Source: Mangrovimonas xylaniphaga
GTDB lineage: Bacteria; Bacteroidota; Bacteroidia; Flavobacteriales; Flavobacteriaceae
Assembly: GCF_001280435.1 (NCBI RefSeq)
Contig: NZ_LBIP01000017.1
Coordinates: 62,001 to 126,000 of the forward strand
DNA: 64,000 bases
Reading direction: 5' to 3'
Shown here: piece after piece, positions 18,256-26,757 of the stretch
Layout: every line of letters begins with the position of its first letter
Position numbering within the stretch: position 1 is the first letter of the stretch
The notes under the pieces: generated by a model
Database searches by the model: none
What the model saw: only the letters and a program-made list of their open reading frames with translations
Told to the model about the DNA's origin: nothing
Program-made: the position numbers and the translations under genes

Positions 18256-18275
18256 CCCTAACTTAAAATCATTAC

Positions 18276-18833
18276 ATGAGTCTTGTAAAGTTTCTTACCA
18301 GTAAAGTTTTTTTAAAACAATTAGCACTAGCCTTAGCCGTAATATTTTTGATGTGTTTTTTAATCTTGCAATGGTTGAAAAGTACCACCAATCACGGTGA
18401 ATTTATTGAAGTACCTGAGTTGAAGGGGAAAACTTTGGAGACTGTTGAGATCCAATTGAATGATCGCAGTTTGCGTATGGAAATTCAGGATTCGGCCAAT
18501 TACAATCCAGATTACCCAAAATATTCGGTAATTGAACAATATCCATTGGCAGGTACACAGGTAAAGGAAAACCGAAAGATTTATGTAATATTGAACCCAT
18601 CTGGTTACCGTAAGGTCGCTGTGCCGGATATTGTAAGACGTACGTTTCGTCAAGCCAAACCTACTTTGGAAGCTTTAGGGTTTGAAGTTGGAAAGATTAG
18701 GTATGTGGACGATTTGGGTAAAGATGAAGTAATTGATGTAGAATTTGAGGGACAACCTCTTAAAGCAGGAGACATGTTGCCATTGACTTCCAAGATTGAC
18801 TTGGTGTTGGGTAACGGAAACAGGGCAGAATAA
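18276..18833 (+). CDS. Membrane-anchored PASTA-domain protein
   Basis: 185 residues. One N-terminal membrane helix (residues about 13-31) and a periplasmic part with two PASTA repeats: the first around EVPELKGKTLETVEIQLNDRSL and SVIEQYPLAGTQVKENRKIYV, the second around VAVPDIVRRTFRQAKPTLEALGF and EFEGQPLKAGDMLPLTSKIDLVLG. There is no kinase or penicillin-binding domain, so it is the stand-alone Bacteroidota form. It probably binds cell-wall structures or a wall enzyme (inference). It is 6 nt before rluD and divergent from ddl. Confidence 0.9.
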   Translation: MSLVKFLTSKVFLKQLALALAVIFLMCFLILQWLKSTTNHGEFIEVPELKGKTLETVEIQLNDRSLRMEIQDSANYNPDYPKYSVIEQYPLAGTQVKENRKIYVILNPSGYRKVAVPDIVRRTFRQAKPTLEALGFEVGKIRYVDDLGKDEVIDVEFEGQPLKAGDMLPLTSKIDLVLGNGNRAE

Positions 18834-18839
18834 AAGATT

Positions 18840-19886
18840 ATGACAGACCAATATACGCCTATAGACGAGAATGATGATGAGTTGTATGAGCACCACGCGT
18901 TTACTGTAAAAACTGGCCAACAACCTCTTCGCATCGATAAATATTTGATGAATTTTATTGAGAATGCCACTCGTAATAAAATTCAATCTGCCGCGAAAAA
19001 TGGGAATATTCACGTCAACGATGTGCCTGTAAAAGCCAATTACAAAGTGAAGCCTTTAGATAGGATTCGTGTGTTGTTTGAGTATCCTCCCTATGAGGAA
19101 CTTTTAACACCAGAGAACATTCCTTTGGATATTGTATTTGAAGACGATCAGCTGTTGGTTGTCAATAAACCTGCTGGTTTGGTAGTGCATCCTGGGCATG
19201 GGAATTATTCGGGGACTTTAATCAATGCCCTTATTTATCATTTTGAAAACTTGCCAAACAATTCCAGTAACCGTCCTGGATTGGTTCACCGCATCGATAA
19301 AGACACCAGTGGTTTGTTGGTCGTGGCCAAGACAGAAGAGGCTATGGCTCATTTAACGAAGCAATTTTTTGACAAAACCAGTGAGCGTGAATATGTCGCT
19401 TTGGTTTGGGGAAATGTGGAAGAAGATGAAGGCACTATTGAGGGTAATATTGGTAGACATCCGAAAAACCGTTTACAGAATACAGTTTTTGAAGGAGAGG
19501 ATGAAGACAAGGGAAAACCAGCGGTAACCCATTATAAAGTGTTGGAGCGTTTCGGCTATGTAACCTTGATTTCCTGTAAGTTGGAAACAGGCCGTACTCA
19601 CCAAATTCGTGTGCATATGAAACACATTGGGCACACCCTTTTTAATGACGAACGCTATGGTGGCGAACGTATTTTGAAAGGGACTACATTCACAAAATAC
19701 AAACAGTTTGTAGAAAACTGTTTTAAGGTGCTTCCTAGGCAGGCTTTGCATGCTAAAACGCTGGGTTTTAGTCATCCAACGACTGGGGAGTTCATGCATT
19801 TCAATGCTGAAACTCCAGAAGATATGCTTCAATGTATTGAAAAATGGAGGGTTTATGCCAAACACCAAAATTTGGATATTGAATAG
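18840..19886 (+). CDS. rluD: RluA/RluD-family 23S rRNA pseudouridine synthase
   Basis: 348 residues. An N-terminal S4 RNA-binding domain (LRIDKYLMNFIENATRNKIQSAAKNG) precedes the catalytic RluA domain with GLVHRIDKDTSGLLVVAK, which carries the catalytic Asp, and LETGRTHQIRVHM. Domain order and length fit RluD, which modifies helix 69 of 23S rRNA; a related RluA-type specificity cannot be excluded from sequence alone. Co-transcribed with the PASTA gene. Confidence 0.92.
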   Translation: MTDQYTPIDENDDELYEHHAFTVKTGQQPLRIDKYLMNFIENATRNKIQSAAKNGNIHVNDVPVKANYKVKPLDRIRVLFEYPPYEELLTPENIPLDIVFEDDQLLVVNKPAGLVVHPGHGNYSGTLINALIYHFENLPNNSSNRPGLVHRIDKDTSGLLVVAKTEEAMAHLTKQFFDKTSEREYVALVWGNVEEDEGTIEGNIGRHPKNRLQNTVFEGEDEDKGKPAVTHYKVLERFGYVTLISCKLETGRTHQIRVHMKHIGHTLFNDERYGGERILKGTTFTKYKQFVENCFKVLPRQALHAKTLGFSHPTTGEFMHFNAETPEDMLQCIEKWRVYAKHQNLDIE

Positions 19887-19952
19887 GTTCCTTCGGTAAA
19901 TTAATAGATCTTTTTTAGTAAATTCATAGGGTAATTCAAACCAATTATCCGT

Positions 19953-20321
19953 ATGAAATTGTATAACCTTGTGCCAATGCTGTATACTGAAGATGTGGAA
20001 GCCACAATTCAGTTTTATACAAGTCAATTGGGCTTTGTTTGTGATGCCTTTGACGAGGCCACAAAATGGGCCTCCATACACCGGGACGGTGTAGAATTGA
20101 TTCTTACCAAACCAAATGATATGGTGCCCTTCAATAAAGCTGAGTTTACGGGGTCTTTTTACATAAGGACGGTAAACGTAGATACACTTTGGCAAACGGT
20201 TAAAGACAATGTAGAGGTATGCTATCCCATAGATAATTTCCAGTGCAGTATGCGCGAATTTGCCATTTACGACAACAACGGTTATGTATTGCAGTTTGGG
20301 GAGGAATTGACACTAAACTAA
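19953..20321 (+). CDS. VOC-superfamily (glyoxalase/bleomycin-resistance fold) protein
   Basis: 122 residues with one vicinal-oxygen-chelate fold: LVPMLYTEDVEATIQFYTSQLGF at the start, WASIHRDGVELILTKP in the middle and a closing REFAIYDNNGYVLQFGEEL that ends with the usual metal-site Glu. Such small VOC proteins include antibiotic-binding proteins and lyases; the substrate cannot be told. Single gene. Confidence 0.85.
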   Translation: MKLYNLVPMLYTEDVEATIQFYTSQLGFVCDAFDEATKWASIHRDGVELILTKPNDMVPFNKAEFTGSFYIRTVNVDTLWQTVKDNVEVCYPIDNFQCSMREFAIYDNNGYVLQFGEELTLN

Positions 20322-20366
20322 TGCTTATAATTACTTTTGCTTATACTATTATAGAAAATATAAAAT

Positions 20367-20406
20367 CCCAAAATTGAAAAATAGATATGGTAATTGTAAT
20401 TTTGGG
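20367..20406 (+). promoter_or_regulatory. yaaA promoter embedded in an inverted repeat
   Basis: TTG (20374-20376), 20 nt, then TAATTTTG (20397-20404) forms a good flavobacterial promoter 19 nt before the yaaA ATG. A 9-bp inverted repeat CCCAAAATT (20367-20375) / AATTTTGGG (20398-20406) overlaps both elements, which could be an operator. Confidence 0.5.
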
Positions 20407-20423
20407 ACAACAAAAACCAAAGC

Positions 20424-21182
20424 ATGAAATTAGTTATATCACCTGCAAAATCATTAGACCTTGAAAGTCAACTGCCTACGCGACAATTCACAGAAGCCTG
20501 TTTCCTGAAACAAGCAGAACGCCTAAACAAATTATTGAAGAAGAAATCGGCTAAAAGCTTATCTCAGCTGATGAAGATTTCCGATAATTTAGGTCAGTTG
20601 AATTATGAGCGTAACCAAGAATGGGAATTACCGTTTACAGTTGAGAACGCAAGACCGTCGGTGTATGCTTTTAGCGGTGATGTATACAGAGGATTGGATG
20701 CCTATACCATTCCTCAGGATAAAATAGAAAAACTTCAAAATACGGTTCGCATTCTTTCGGGATTGTACGGAATTTTAAAGCCTTTGGATTTAATGCAGCC
20801 TTATCGTTTGGAGATGGGTACAAAATTTCCTGTAGGTAAGAACAAAAACCTATACGAATTCTGGAAGAAGGAAATCACTCAAGCTTTGAATGATGAATTA
20901 GAAGAGGGTGAATTGTTTGTAAATCTTGCCAGCAACGAATATTTTAAGGCCATTGATACCAAAGCTCTAAAAGTGCCTGTAATTACTTGTACATTCAAGG
21001 ATTTCAAAAATGGAGAATACAAAATGATCATGACCTTTGCAAAATTGGCCAGAGGGTACATGACGCGTTACATTATCGATACCGATGCCAAGACCTTGGA
21101 TGATTTAAAAGGCTTCAATTATGAAGGCTATGGGTATAGTGAAGCCATGTCATTTGAAACTGAATTGGTATTCACCAGATAG
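20424..21182 (+). CDS. yaaA: Peroxide stress protein YaaA (DUF328)
   Basis: 252 residues, the full YaaA length. It begins MKLVISPAKSLD, followed by FSGDVYRGLDAYTI, LSGLYGILKPLDLMQPYRLEMG, NLASNEYFKAI and a C-terminal KLARGYMTRYIID. In E. coli YaaA lowers free intracellular iron under hydrogen peroxide stress and belongs to the OxyR regulon. A strong promoter with an overlapping inverted repeat lies upstream, so the gene may be regulated. Confidence 0.95.
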   Translation: MKLVISPAKSLDLESQLPTRQFTEACFLKQAERLNKLLKKKSAKSLSQLMKISDNLGQLNYERNQEWELPFTVENARPSVYAFSGDVYRGLDAYTIPQDKIEKLQNTVRILSGLYGILKPLDLMQPYRLEMGTKFPVGKNKNLYEFWKKEITQALNDELEEGELFVNLASNEYFKAIDTKALKVPVITCTFKDFKNGEYKMIMTFAKLARGYMTRYIIDTDAKTLDDLKGFNYEGYGYSEAMSFETELVFTR

Positions 21183-21183
21183 G

Positions 21184-21315
21184 CTAACCCCTGGCTTTTT
21201 TGTTTACATTGATTTTATCCTCGGTTTTTTGACGTTTCTTGATTTTAGGACGCAGGACACCGTGGGTGCCTCGATGGATTTTGCCTCGTTTGGTTTTCAG
21301 GTCACCTTTTCCCAT
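21184..21315 (-). CDS. 30S ribosomal protein bTHX (RPS31-like), 43 aa
   Basis: A small gene between yaaA and the UDG-like gene, running opposite to both. The translation starts MGKGDLKTKRGKIHRGTHG, continues VLRPKIKKRQKTEDKINVN and ends KKARG. The MGKGD-K-T-RGKI...GT-G...RPK pattern is that of bTHX/plastid-type S31 proteins, which sit at the head of the 30S subunit and occur across Bacteroidota. It has ATG at 21315, TAG at 21184-21186 and 17 Lys/Arg in 43 residues. It ends 1 nt from the yaaA stop, convergent. No classical -7 box is visible upstream. Confidence 0.88.
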   Translation of the reverse strand: MGKGDLKTKRGKIHRGTHGVLRPKIKKRQKTEDKINVNKKARG

Positions 21316-21381
21316 AATATTCAGATTTTAAGGTTAATGGATTTTCTTTTATATTACAATAAAAACCTCTGAAAAGCAAAT

Positions 21382-22050
21382 TTGTTTCTGCACCAGCATC
21401 CATACCCACCGTTCATTTTCGAAGATACTACCAAGCTCATTGTAGGCACGTTGCCGCCACCACGCTTTTCCATGGGTGAGTTGTTGGAAAAGGATGTTGA
21501 TTTTTGTTACGGCAGTTATTACAACTCTTTGTGGTTGTATATAGATGCGATTCATAATTTGAATCTTCGTTATGACAATTCCCGTGCAGCTGTAGAAGAG
21601 CGCAAGCAGTTCTTGCATAAACACAAAATAGGGGTTTGCGATATAGTGGAAAGTGCCCAACGGGAAAAAATAGACGCTTCAGATTTGGGTATGACCAATA
21701 TCAAATTGAGGGATGTAATTGGCTATCTACAAAAATATCCCAATATCAACACATTATTGTTTACAGGAGGCAATAGCAAGAACGGCCCAGAATATTTCTT
21801 CAGAAGGCATTGCAAGGAATACGGTATTAAACTACAGCCTGTAGAAACCGAAGTGCCACGCATCCATTCATTTCAATTAAAAGATAAAAATGAAGAAGTT
21901 CGGGAGATTAAGACGGTTTCCTTGACTTCAGCATCGGGATCGGCCAACAGAGCTATTGGGAGTATGCCTCTTTATCAACAACTCAAAGCTAAAAATCCAG
22001 ACTTTACCACTTTCGATTTTAGGGTGCTGCAGTATCGCGAGTTTTTTTAG
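21382..22050 (+). CDS. Uracil-DNA glycosylase superfamily protein
   Basis: 222 residues from a TTG start at 21382. An in-frame TGA lies 12 nt upstream and the next ATG would remove the first motif, so TTG is the only sensible start. LIVGTLPPPRF resembles the first active-site block of UDG-fold proteins, and VSLTSASGSANRAIGS near the C-terminus takes the place of the HPSP-type DNA-insertion loop. LLFTGGNSKNGPEYFF lies between. Divergent from bTHX with 66 nt. Role in repair is inferred from fold only. Confidence 0.75.
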   Translation: MFLHQHPYPPFIFEDTTKLIVGTLPPPRFSMGELLEKDVDFCYGSYYNSLWLYIDAIHNLNLRYDNSRAAVEERKQFLHKHKIGVCDIVESAQREKIDASDLGMTNIKLRDVIGYLQKYPNINTLLFTGGNSKNGPEYFFRRHCKEYGIKLQPVETEVPRIHSFQLKDKNEEVREIKTVSLTSASGSANRAIGSMPLYQQLKAKNPDFTTFDFRVLQYREFF

Positions 22051-22104
22051 GATTTATATTCTTTACCAAATTCTTGTAGAGGAATAGCATTGTAAAAATT
22101 AGCG

Positions 22105-22112
22105 TACCTTTG
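22105..22112 (+). promoter_or_regulatory. Putative rhlE promoter -7 element
   Basis: TACCTTTG, an exact TAnnTTTG match followed by CGG, 56 nt before the helicase ATG. No TTG at the best distance. Confidence 0.45.
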
Positions 22113-22168
22113 CGGCTTGTTAAAAAGAATGACGCTACACTATAGATTGTCATTTCCAAACAATTTAT

Positions 22169-23473
22169 ATGTCATTTAAAGCACTCGGGCTAACAGAAGC
22201 CATCTTAAAAGCGGTAGATAAAAAAGGGTATACCGAACCGTCTCCAATTCAACAAAAAGCAATTCCATCCATTTTAGAAGGGAAAGATGTCTTGGCATCG
22301 GCACAAACCGGAACCGGAAAAACCGCAGGGTTTACTTTGCCAATGTTACACTTATTGTCTCAAGAGGCTCCTTTAAGAAATCGCCCAATTCGTGCCTTGG
22401 TGTTGACGCCTACGCGGGAATTGGCGGCTCAAGTACATGACAACGTGAAGGAGTATAGCACGTTTCTTGATATTAAATCTGCAGTTATTTTTGGAGGGGT
22501 TAACCAAAATCCACAAGTGGCAACCTTAAGAAAAGGAGTTGACGTATTGATTGCTACTCCAGGGAGATTGATGGACTTGCACAATCAAAAGTTGTTGTCT
22601 TTGGCTAAAGTGGAATTCTTTGTATTGGATGAAGCTGACCGAATGTTGGACATGGGGTTTTTACGCGATATTGAAAAAATCATGAAAATGATTCCTGCCA
22701 AGCGTCAAAACTTATTGTTTTCGGCTACCTTTTCCAAGGACATCAAAAAGCTGGCCCATAGTATTTTGAGCCATCCTGTTCAAGTGGAGGCAACCCCTGA
22801 AAATTCAACAGCCGAAGCGATTAATCAAAAAGTCTATCGCGTTGCCAAAGGCAAAAAAACAGGCTTGATCATAAAGTTGATTAGTGAAGGCAACTGGAAA
22901 CAGGTCTTGGTCTTTACTCGTACCAAGCATGGCGCCAACAAACTTACCAAAAAGATGATCTCTAGTGGCATTACGGCAGCGGCAATCCACGGCAATAAAA
23001 GTCAAGGTGCCCGTACCAAAGCTTTGGCAGGCTTTAAGGATGGAAGCATCAATGTGTTGGTGGCAACGGATATTGCTGCCCGCGGATTGGACATTCCTTT
23101 ATTGCCGCATGTGGTGAATTTTGAACTGCCCAACATTTCTGAAGATTATGTACATCGTATAGGAAGAACTGGTAGAGCTGGTGCTAGTGGTGAAGCCATT
23201 TCTTTGGTAAGCGCCGATGAAACCACCTATTTGAAGGATATAGAAAAGTTGGTGGGAGAGAAGATTCCTGTGGAAATATTGGAAGGCTTCGAGCCTGATC
23301 CCAATGCGTCTACAGAGCCCATAAAACCAGGGCAAGGGAATAGAAATCAGAAATCACGCCGACCAAAAACTGGCCAAGCGAATTCTAAAAGTGAAGGATC
23401 AAAGAATACCACATCCAAAAATAAAAAGCCAAAACGTTATAGAGGAAGACGATCTAACGAGCCTCGTAACTAA
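22169..23473 (+). CDS. rhlE: DEAD-box ATP-dependent RNA helicase, RhlE type
   Basis: 434 residues. Q motif [10 protein letters not shown], motif I AQTGTGKT, Ia PTRELA, Ib TPGR, II DEAD, III SAT, and C-terminal motifs including [10 protein letters not shown] and [10 protein letters not shown]. After the core comes a basic, Asn/Lys/Arg-rich tail of about 60 residues that should help RNA binding. RhlE helicases act in ribosome assembly, RNA decay and cold adaptation. A 5' leader of about 50 nt after the -7 box leaves room for post-transcriptional control, which cold-induced helicases often have. Confidence 0.95.
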   Translation: MSFKALGLTEAILKAVDKKGYTEPSPIQQKAIPSILEGKDVLASAQTGTGKTAGFTLPMLHLLSQEAPLRNRPIRALVLTPTRELAAQVHDNVKEYSTFLDIKSAVIFGGVNQNPQVATLRKGVDVLIATPGRLMDLHNQKLLSLAKVEFFVLDEADRMLDMGFLRDIEKIMKMIPAKRQNLLFSATFSKDIKKLAHSILSHPVQVEATPENSTAEAINQKVYRVAKGKKTGLIIKLISEGNWKQVLVFTRTKHGANKLTKKMISSGITAAAIHGNKSQGARTKALAGFKDGSINVLVATDIAARGLDIPLLPHVVNFELPNISEDYVHRIGRTGRAGASGEAISLVSADETTYLKDIEKLVGEKIPVEILEGFEPDPNASTEPIKPGQGNRNQKSRRPKTGQANSKSEGSKNTTSKNKKPKRYRGRRSNEPRN

Positions 23474-23484
23474 TTTTTGAAATC

Positions 23485-23706
23485 ATGGAGCAGCCCAATA
23501 ACCCATTACACGGCATCACCTTAAAACAAATGGTGACTGAACTTCACGAACATTATGGTTGGGAGTACATGGGGTATATGGTCAATATTCGCTGCTTTAC
23601 ACATAATCCTTCCATTAAATCCAGTTTGACATTCCTTAGACGAACACCTTGGGCTAGGACTAAAGTGGAGGAATTGTATTTGGAAATGTTGCAGAATAGG
23701 AGATAA
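23485..23706 (+). CDS. VF530-family (DUF2132) small DNA-binding-fold protein
   Basis: 73 residues matching the VF530/DUF2132 family: [46 protein letters not shown] and VEELYLEML. The family is known from a solution structure of a Vibrio protein with a double-stranded-DNA-binding-like fold. It is 12 nt after rhlE and probably co-transcribed. Function unknown. Confidence 0.88.
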   Translation: MEQPNNPLHGITLKQMVTELHEHYGWEYMGYMVNIRCFTHNPSIKSSLTFLRRTPWARTKVEELYLEMLQNRR

Positions 23707-23720
23707 AGCTTTGAATATGA

Positions 23721-24419
23721 TTACAGGCTAAGCCTTGCCAAATAATCAAAGTGGGCTCCTTCCTTTACGAGTTCACATTTTAGTCCAACAGAAGTGCAGG
23801 CAGTGTAGAGCGTATTGAAGTCAAGGTACAGCCATTTCATTGGAAGTTCTTCTTCTCCTTTATAGCTTAAAAAGTAATCCAGTTCGCCGTAATAATTGGC
23901 ATTGGTGTCAATCCACAAACCACCATCTTCGTCTTCATACATGTATTTGATATCTGAAGAGTCGATTAAAATTTGCCCATTTGGATTCAATAGGGACTTT
24001 AAATGGTTTAGGTAGGTAGCTACTTGGGAAAGTTCTTGGAAGATTCCAGTGCCGTTCATCAAAAGCAAAATGGTATCGAATGTTTGGGCTTCTTCCAGAA
24101 CGGGAAGAACTTCAGCATTTATAACACCTCTATCTTTGGCAACGGTAACGGCTCCTTCAGAAATATCGATGGCTTTAACTTTTAGTCCTTTTTCCTGTAA
24201 ATACAGACTATGGCTGCCTGCACCGCAACCTACATCCAAGACCTTTCCTTTGGCAAGTTGAAGTGCCTTTTGTTCCAATTTGGGCATGTCCTTATAACTT
24301 CTAAAAAGATAGGGAAGCGGCAGTTCATCTTCCTCCGAAATATTGGTAGAGGTTTTCAAATCTTCCGTGTAATTACCTTGGTGGTAATCCAAAAGGGCTT
24401 GTCCAAATAAATCTTTCAT
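23721..24419 (-). CDS. Class I SAM-dependent methyltransferase
   Basis: 232 residues. Glycine-rich SAM-binding motif I VLDVGCGAGSHSLYLQ, motif II KVKAIDIS, then FDTILLLMNGTGIF and LLNPNGQILIDSSD. No further domain reveals the substrate. Convergent with the VF530 gene and divergent from the YkgJ gene. Confidence 0.88.
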   Translation of the reverse strand: MKDLFGQALLDYHQGNYTEDLKTSTNISEEDELPLPYLFRSYKDMPKLEQKALQLAKGKVLDVGCGAGSHSLYLQEKGLKVKAIDISEGAVTVAKDRGVINAEVLPVLEEAQTFDTILLLMNGTGIFQELSQVATYLNHLKSLLNPNGQILIDSSDIKYMYEDEDGGLWIDTNANYYGELDYFLSYKGEEELPMKWLYLDFNTLYTACTSVGLKCELVKEGAHFDYLARLSL

Positions 24420-24444
24420 GGCAGTACTGTTAATAGTTGGGTGC

Positions 24445-24478
24445 TTGGTGATGGTATCTTAGGAGTTTCTTATTTTTG
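24445..24478 (+). promoter_or_regulatory. Promoter of the YkgJ-type gene, possibly leaderless
   Basis: TTG (24445-24447), 23 nt, then TATTTTTG (24471-24478). The best ATG is only 4 nt after the -7 box, close to where transcription would begin, so the mRNA may have no leader. Confidence 0.5.
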
Positions 24479-24482
24479 CAGC

Positions 24483-24977
24483 ATGGAAGACATCATCAAA
24501 AATCTACCAAAACAGGCCAAAGATAAACATAAGGAAAACAAAACCTTCTTTGCCAAGCTTAAAAAAAAACCACCTAAGCAATTGGACTATATCATGCAGG
24601 AGTTGCACGAGGAAGAGTTTCAGCGTACCAATTGTTTGGAATGTGCCAATTGCTGCAAAACTACGGGACCTTTGTTTACGGATAAGGATGTGGATAGGAT
24701 TGCAAAGCATTTCCGTATGAAACCATCCAAATTTATCGATGAATTTTTAAGGGTAGATGAGGATAATGACTACGTGTTGCAAAGTGTGCCTTGTACGTTT
24801 TTGGGAGCAGACAATTATTGTTCGATTTATGAAGTAAGGCCCAAAGCTTGCAGGGAATATCCTCATACCGATAGAAAAAAGTTTCAGCAAATCTCCAATC
24901 TCACGTTAAAGAACGTGGCCATTTGCCCAGCGGCTTTCAATATTGTGGAAGAAATGAAAAAGCGTATTAAGCTTTAG
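24483..24977 (+). CDS. YkgJ-family cysteine cluster protein
   Basis: 164 residues from the ATG at 24483 (MEDIIKNLPKQAKDK). The open frame extends to 24441, but that part would be upstream of the probable transcription start. The conserved cysteines form a metal site: NCLECANCCKTTG, then VPCTF, NYCSIYEVRPKACREYP and a last ICPAAF. YkgJ (Fli B/CxxCx-CC) proteins bind iron or zinc; the function is not well established. Confidence 0.88.
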   Translation: MEDIIKNLPKQAKDKHKENKTFFAKLKKKPPKQLDYIMQELHEEEFQRTNCLECANCCKTTGPLFTDKDVDRIAKHFRMKPSKFIDEFLRVDEDNDYVLQSVPCTFLGADNYCSIYEVRPKACREYPHTDRKKFQQISNLTLKNVAICPAAFNIVEEMKKRIKL

Positions 24978-25043
24978 GCGATTCTCAACAAAAGGAAGTT
25001 TAGGAGAACGCATTTTTAGTATCTTTAGTCAAAACTTTTCTCC

Positions 25044-25889
25044 TTGGAATCTATTATTGATTACTTCGAAACCATCCCTTCGCTCCACCGAAGCATTATT
25101 TTGGTTGGAGGGATTGCCTTTTTTTGGATGTTGGAGGGCGCTGCGCCTTTATTTCAATTCAAGTACCACAAATGGCGACATGCCATCCCCAATTTGTTTT
25201 TTACGTTAACTACGGCTTTGGTCAATTTATTTTTGGCCTTTTTGTTGTTCAAAACAGCCAATTGGGTCCAAGAGCATAACTTCGGAATTCTGAATTGGCT
25301 GCCAGAGATGCCGCTTTGGTTGTATGCGCTTTTGGGAGTGTTGTTGCTGGATTTCTTTGGTGCCTATTTGGCTCATTATGTAGAACACAAAGTAAAACCC
25401 TTGTGGATGGTGCATCTCGTTCACCACACCGACCATAATGTTGATACCACTACGGCCAACCGTCACCATCCCATAGAAAGTGTCATTCGGTTTGTGTTTA
25501 CCTTGTTTGGGGTGGTGGTCATTGGTACTCCCATTGCTTTGGTGTTTATTTACCAATCGCTTTCGGTGGTGTTTACCCAATGGACACATGCTAATATTAA
25601 AATGCCCAAACGTTTGGATACATTCTTAAGTTATTTTTTTGTGTCTCCAGATATGCATAAGGTCCACCACCATTATATGTTGCCTTATACGGATTCCAAT
25701 TATGGAAATATTTTTTCTATTTGGGACCGTTTGTTAGGGACTTATATGGAGTTGGATAGAGATAAATTGGTGTACGGCGTGGATGTATTTCCAAATGAAG
25801 AGGAGAATGGCAATTTGGGAAATTTGTTGACACAACCTTTTCAGAAATATAAAAAGCCCACAATTTTACCAGTCAATGAAGATTTATAA
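25044..25889 (+). CDS. Fatty acid hydroxylase / sterol desaturase family membrane protein
   Basis: 281 residues from a TTG start (an in-frame TAG lies 18 nt upstream). Four or more hydrophobic helices and the histidine clusters of a di-iron membrane hydroxylase: HYVEH, HLVHHTDHN, RHHPIE and the late HKVHHHYMLPYTDSNYG. The family oxidises lipid chains or carotenoid/sterol-like rings; the substrate is open. The last 14 nt overlap the GDPD gene, so both are co-translated, perhaps in lipid turnover. Confidence 0.87.
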   Translation: MESIIDYFETIPSLHRSIILVGGIAFFWMLEGAAPLFQFKYHKWRHAIPNLFFTLTTALVNLFLAFLLFKTANWVQEHNFGILNWLPEMPLWLYALLGVLLLDFFGAYLAHYVEHKVKPLWMVHLVHHTDHNVDTTTANRHHPIESVIRFVFTLFGVVVIGTPIALVFIYQSLSVVFTQWTHANIKMPKRLDTFLSYFFVSPDMHKVHHHYMLPYTDSNYGNIFSIWDRLLGTYMELDRDKLVYGVDVFPNEEENGNLGNLLTQPFQKYKKPTILPVNEDL

Positions 25890-26754
25890 AGCCGCATGTT
25901 ATTTCTTACTTATCGCAATTATGACCAATTGTAATTCCAAACAGTTTATCTGGGTGCAGGGCCACAGAGGCTGCAGGGGGATGCTTCCCGAAAATTCACT
26001 GCCAGCATTTCAAAGAGCCGTAGAGGTTGGTGTGCAAACTTTGGAAATGGATGTGGTGGTGTCCAAGGACCGAAAGGTCGTGGTGTCCCATGAGCCTTTT
26101 ATCAGTAGGTTTTATTGTTTGGATCCCTTTAGCAATGAAATTCCCCTTGTAGATGATATGGCATATAACCTTTATGAAATGACCTATGATTCCATAAGGC
26201 AATTCGATTGTGGGAGCAAACAACATCCAAGATTTCCGGAGCAACAAAATATGCGAACTTTTAAGCCGCTTATGACAGAAGTGTTTGATTTGGCGGATAG
26301 TTTAAATAAGCATATTGCCTATAATATTGAGTTGAAAGCAAGACCGGATTATGATGTGCTGTACACTCCAGAGCCAGCAGATTTTGTGCAATTGGTGTTG
26401 ACGGATATTGAAGAAAAGCAGGTGTTTGAGCGTTGCAACTTACAGTCCTTTGACGTGAGAATTCTAGAAGAAGTGAAAAAACAAGCGCCCGAAATGTCCG
26501 TCGCGCTTTTGGTAGATGAAACGGAATCCATTGAAGAGAAACTTAAAGAACTCAGTTTTCAACCAGAAATCATCAGTCCGTATTTTGAACTTCTTTCAGC
26601 GGAAACTGTAGCTAATTATCAAGCTTTGGGCTATAAAATCATTCCGTGGACGGTTAATGAAACCGCCCACATCCAAAGAATGATTGATTATAGGGTCAAC
26701 AGTATTATTACTGATTATCCGTTACGTGCGCTTCAACTTTTAAATCGGGAATAG
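25876..26754 (+). CDS. Glycerophosphodiester phosphodiesterase, lipoprotein
   Basis: 292 residues. Lipoprotein signal ending MTNC (Cys near residue 19), then the GDPD barrel: GHRGCRGMLPENSLPAF with the first catalytic His and Arg, LEMDVVVSKD with metal-binding Glu/Asp, and VVVSHEP with the second catalytic His. The C-terminal IPWTVNE is also typical. It splits glycerophosphodiesters to glycerol-3-phosphate and an alcohol, here outside the cytoplasm. Translation is coupled by overlap to the hydroxylase gene. Confidence 0.93.
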   Translation: MKIYKAACYFLLIAIMTNCNSKQFIWVQGHRGCRGMLPENSLPAFQRAVEVGVQTLEMDVVVSKDRKVVVSHEPFISRFYCLDPFSNEIPLVDDMAYNLYEMTYDSIRQFDCGSKQHPRFPEQQNMRTFKPLMTEVFDLADSLNKHIAYNIELKARPDYDVLYTPEPADFVQLVLTDIEEKQVFERCNLQSFDVRILEEVKKQAPEMSVALLVDETESIEEKLKELSFQPEIISPYFELLSAETVANYQALGYKIIPWTVNETAHIQRMIDYRVNSIITDYPLRALQLLNRE

Positions 26755-26757
26755 TCC

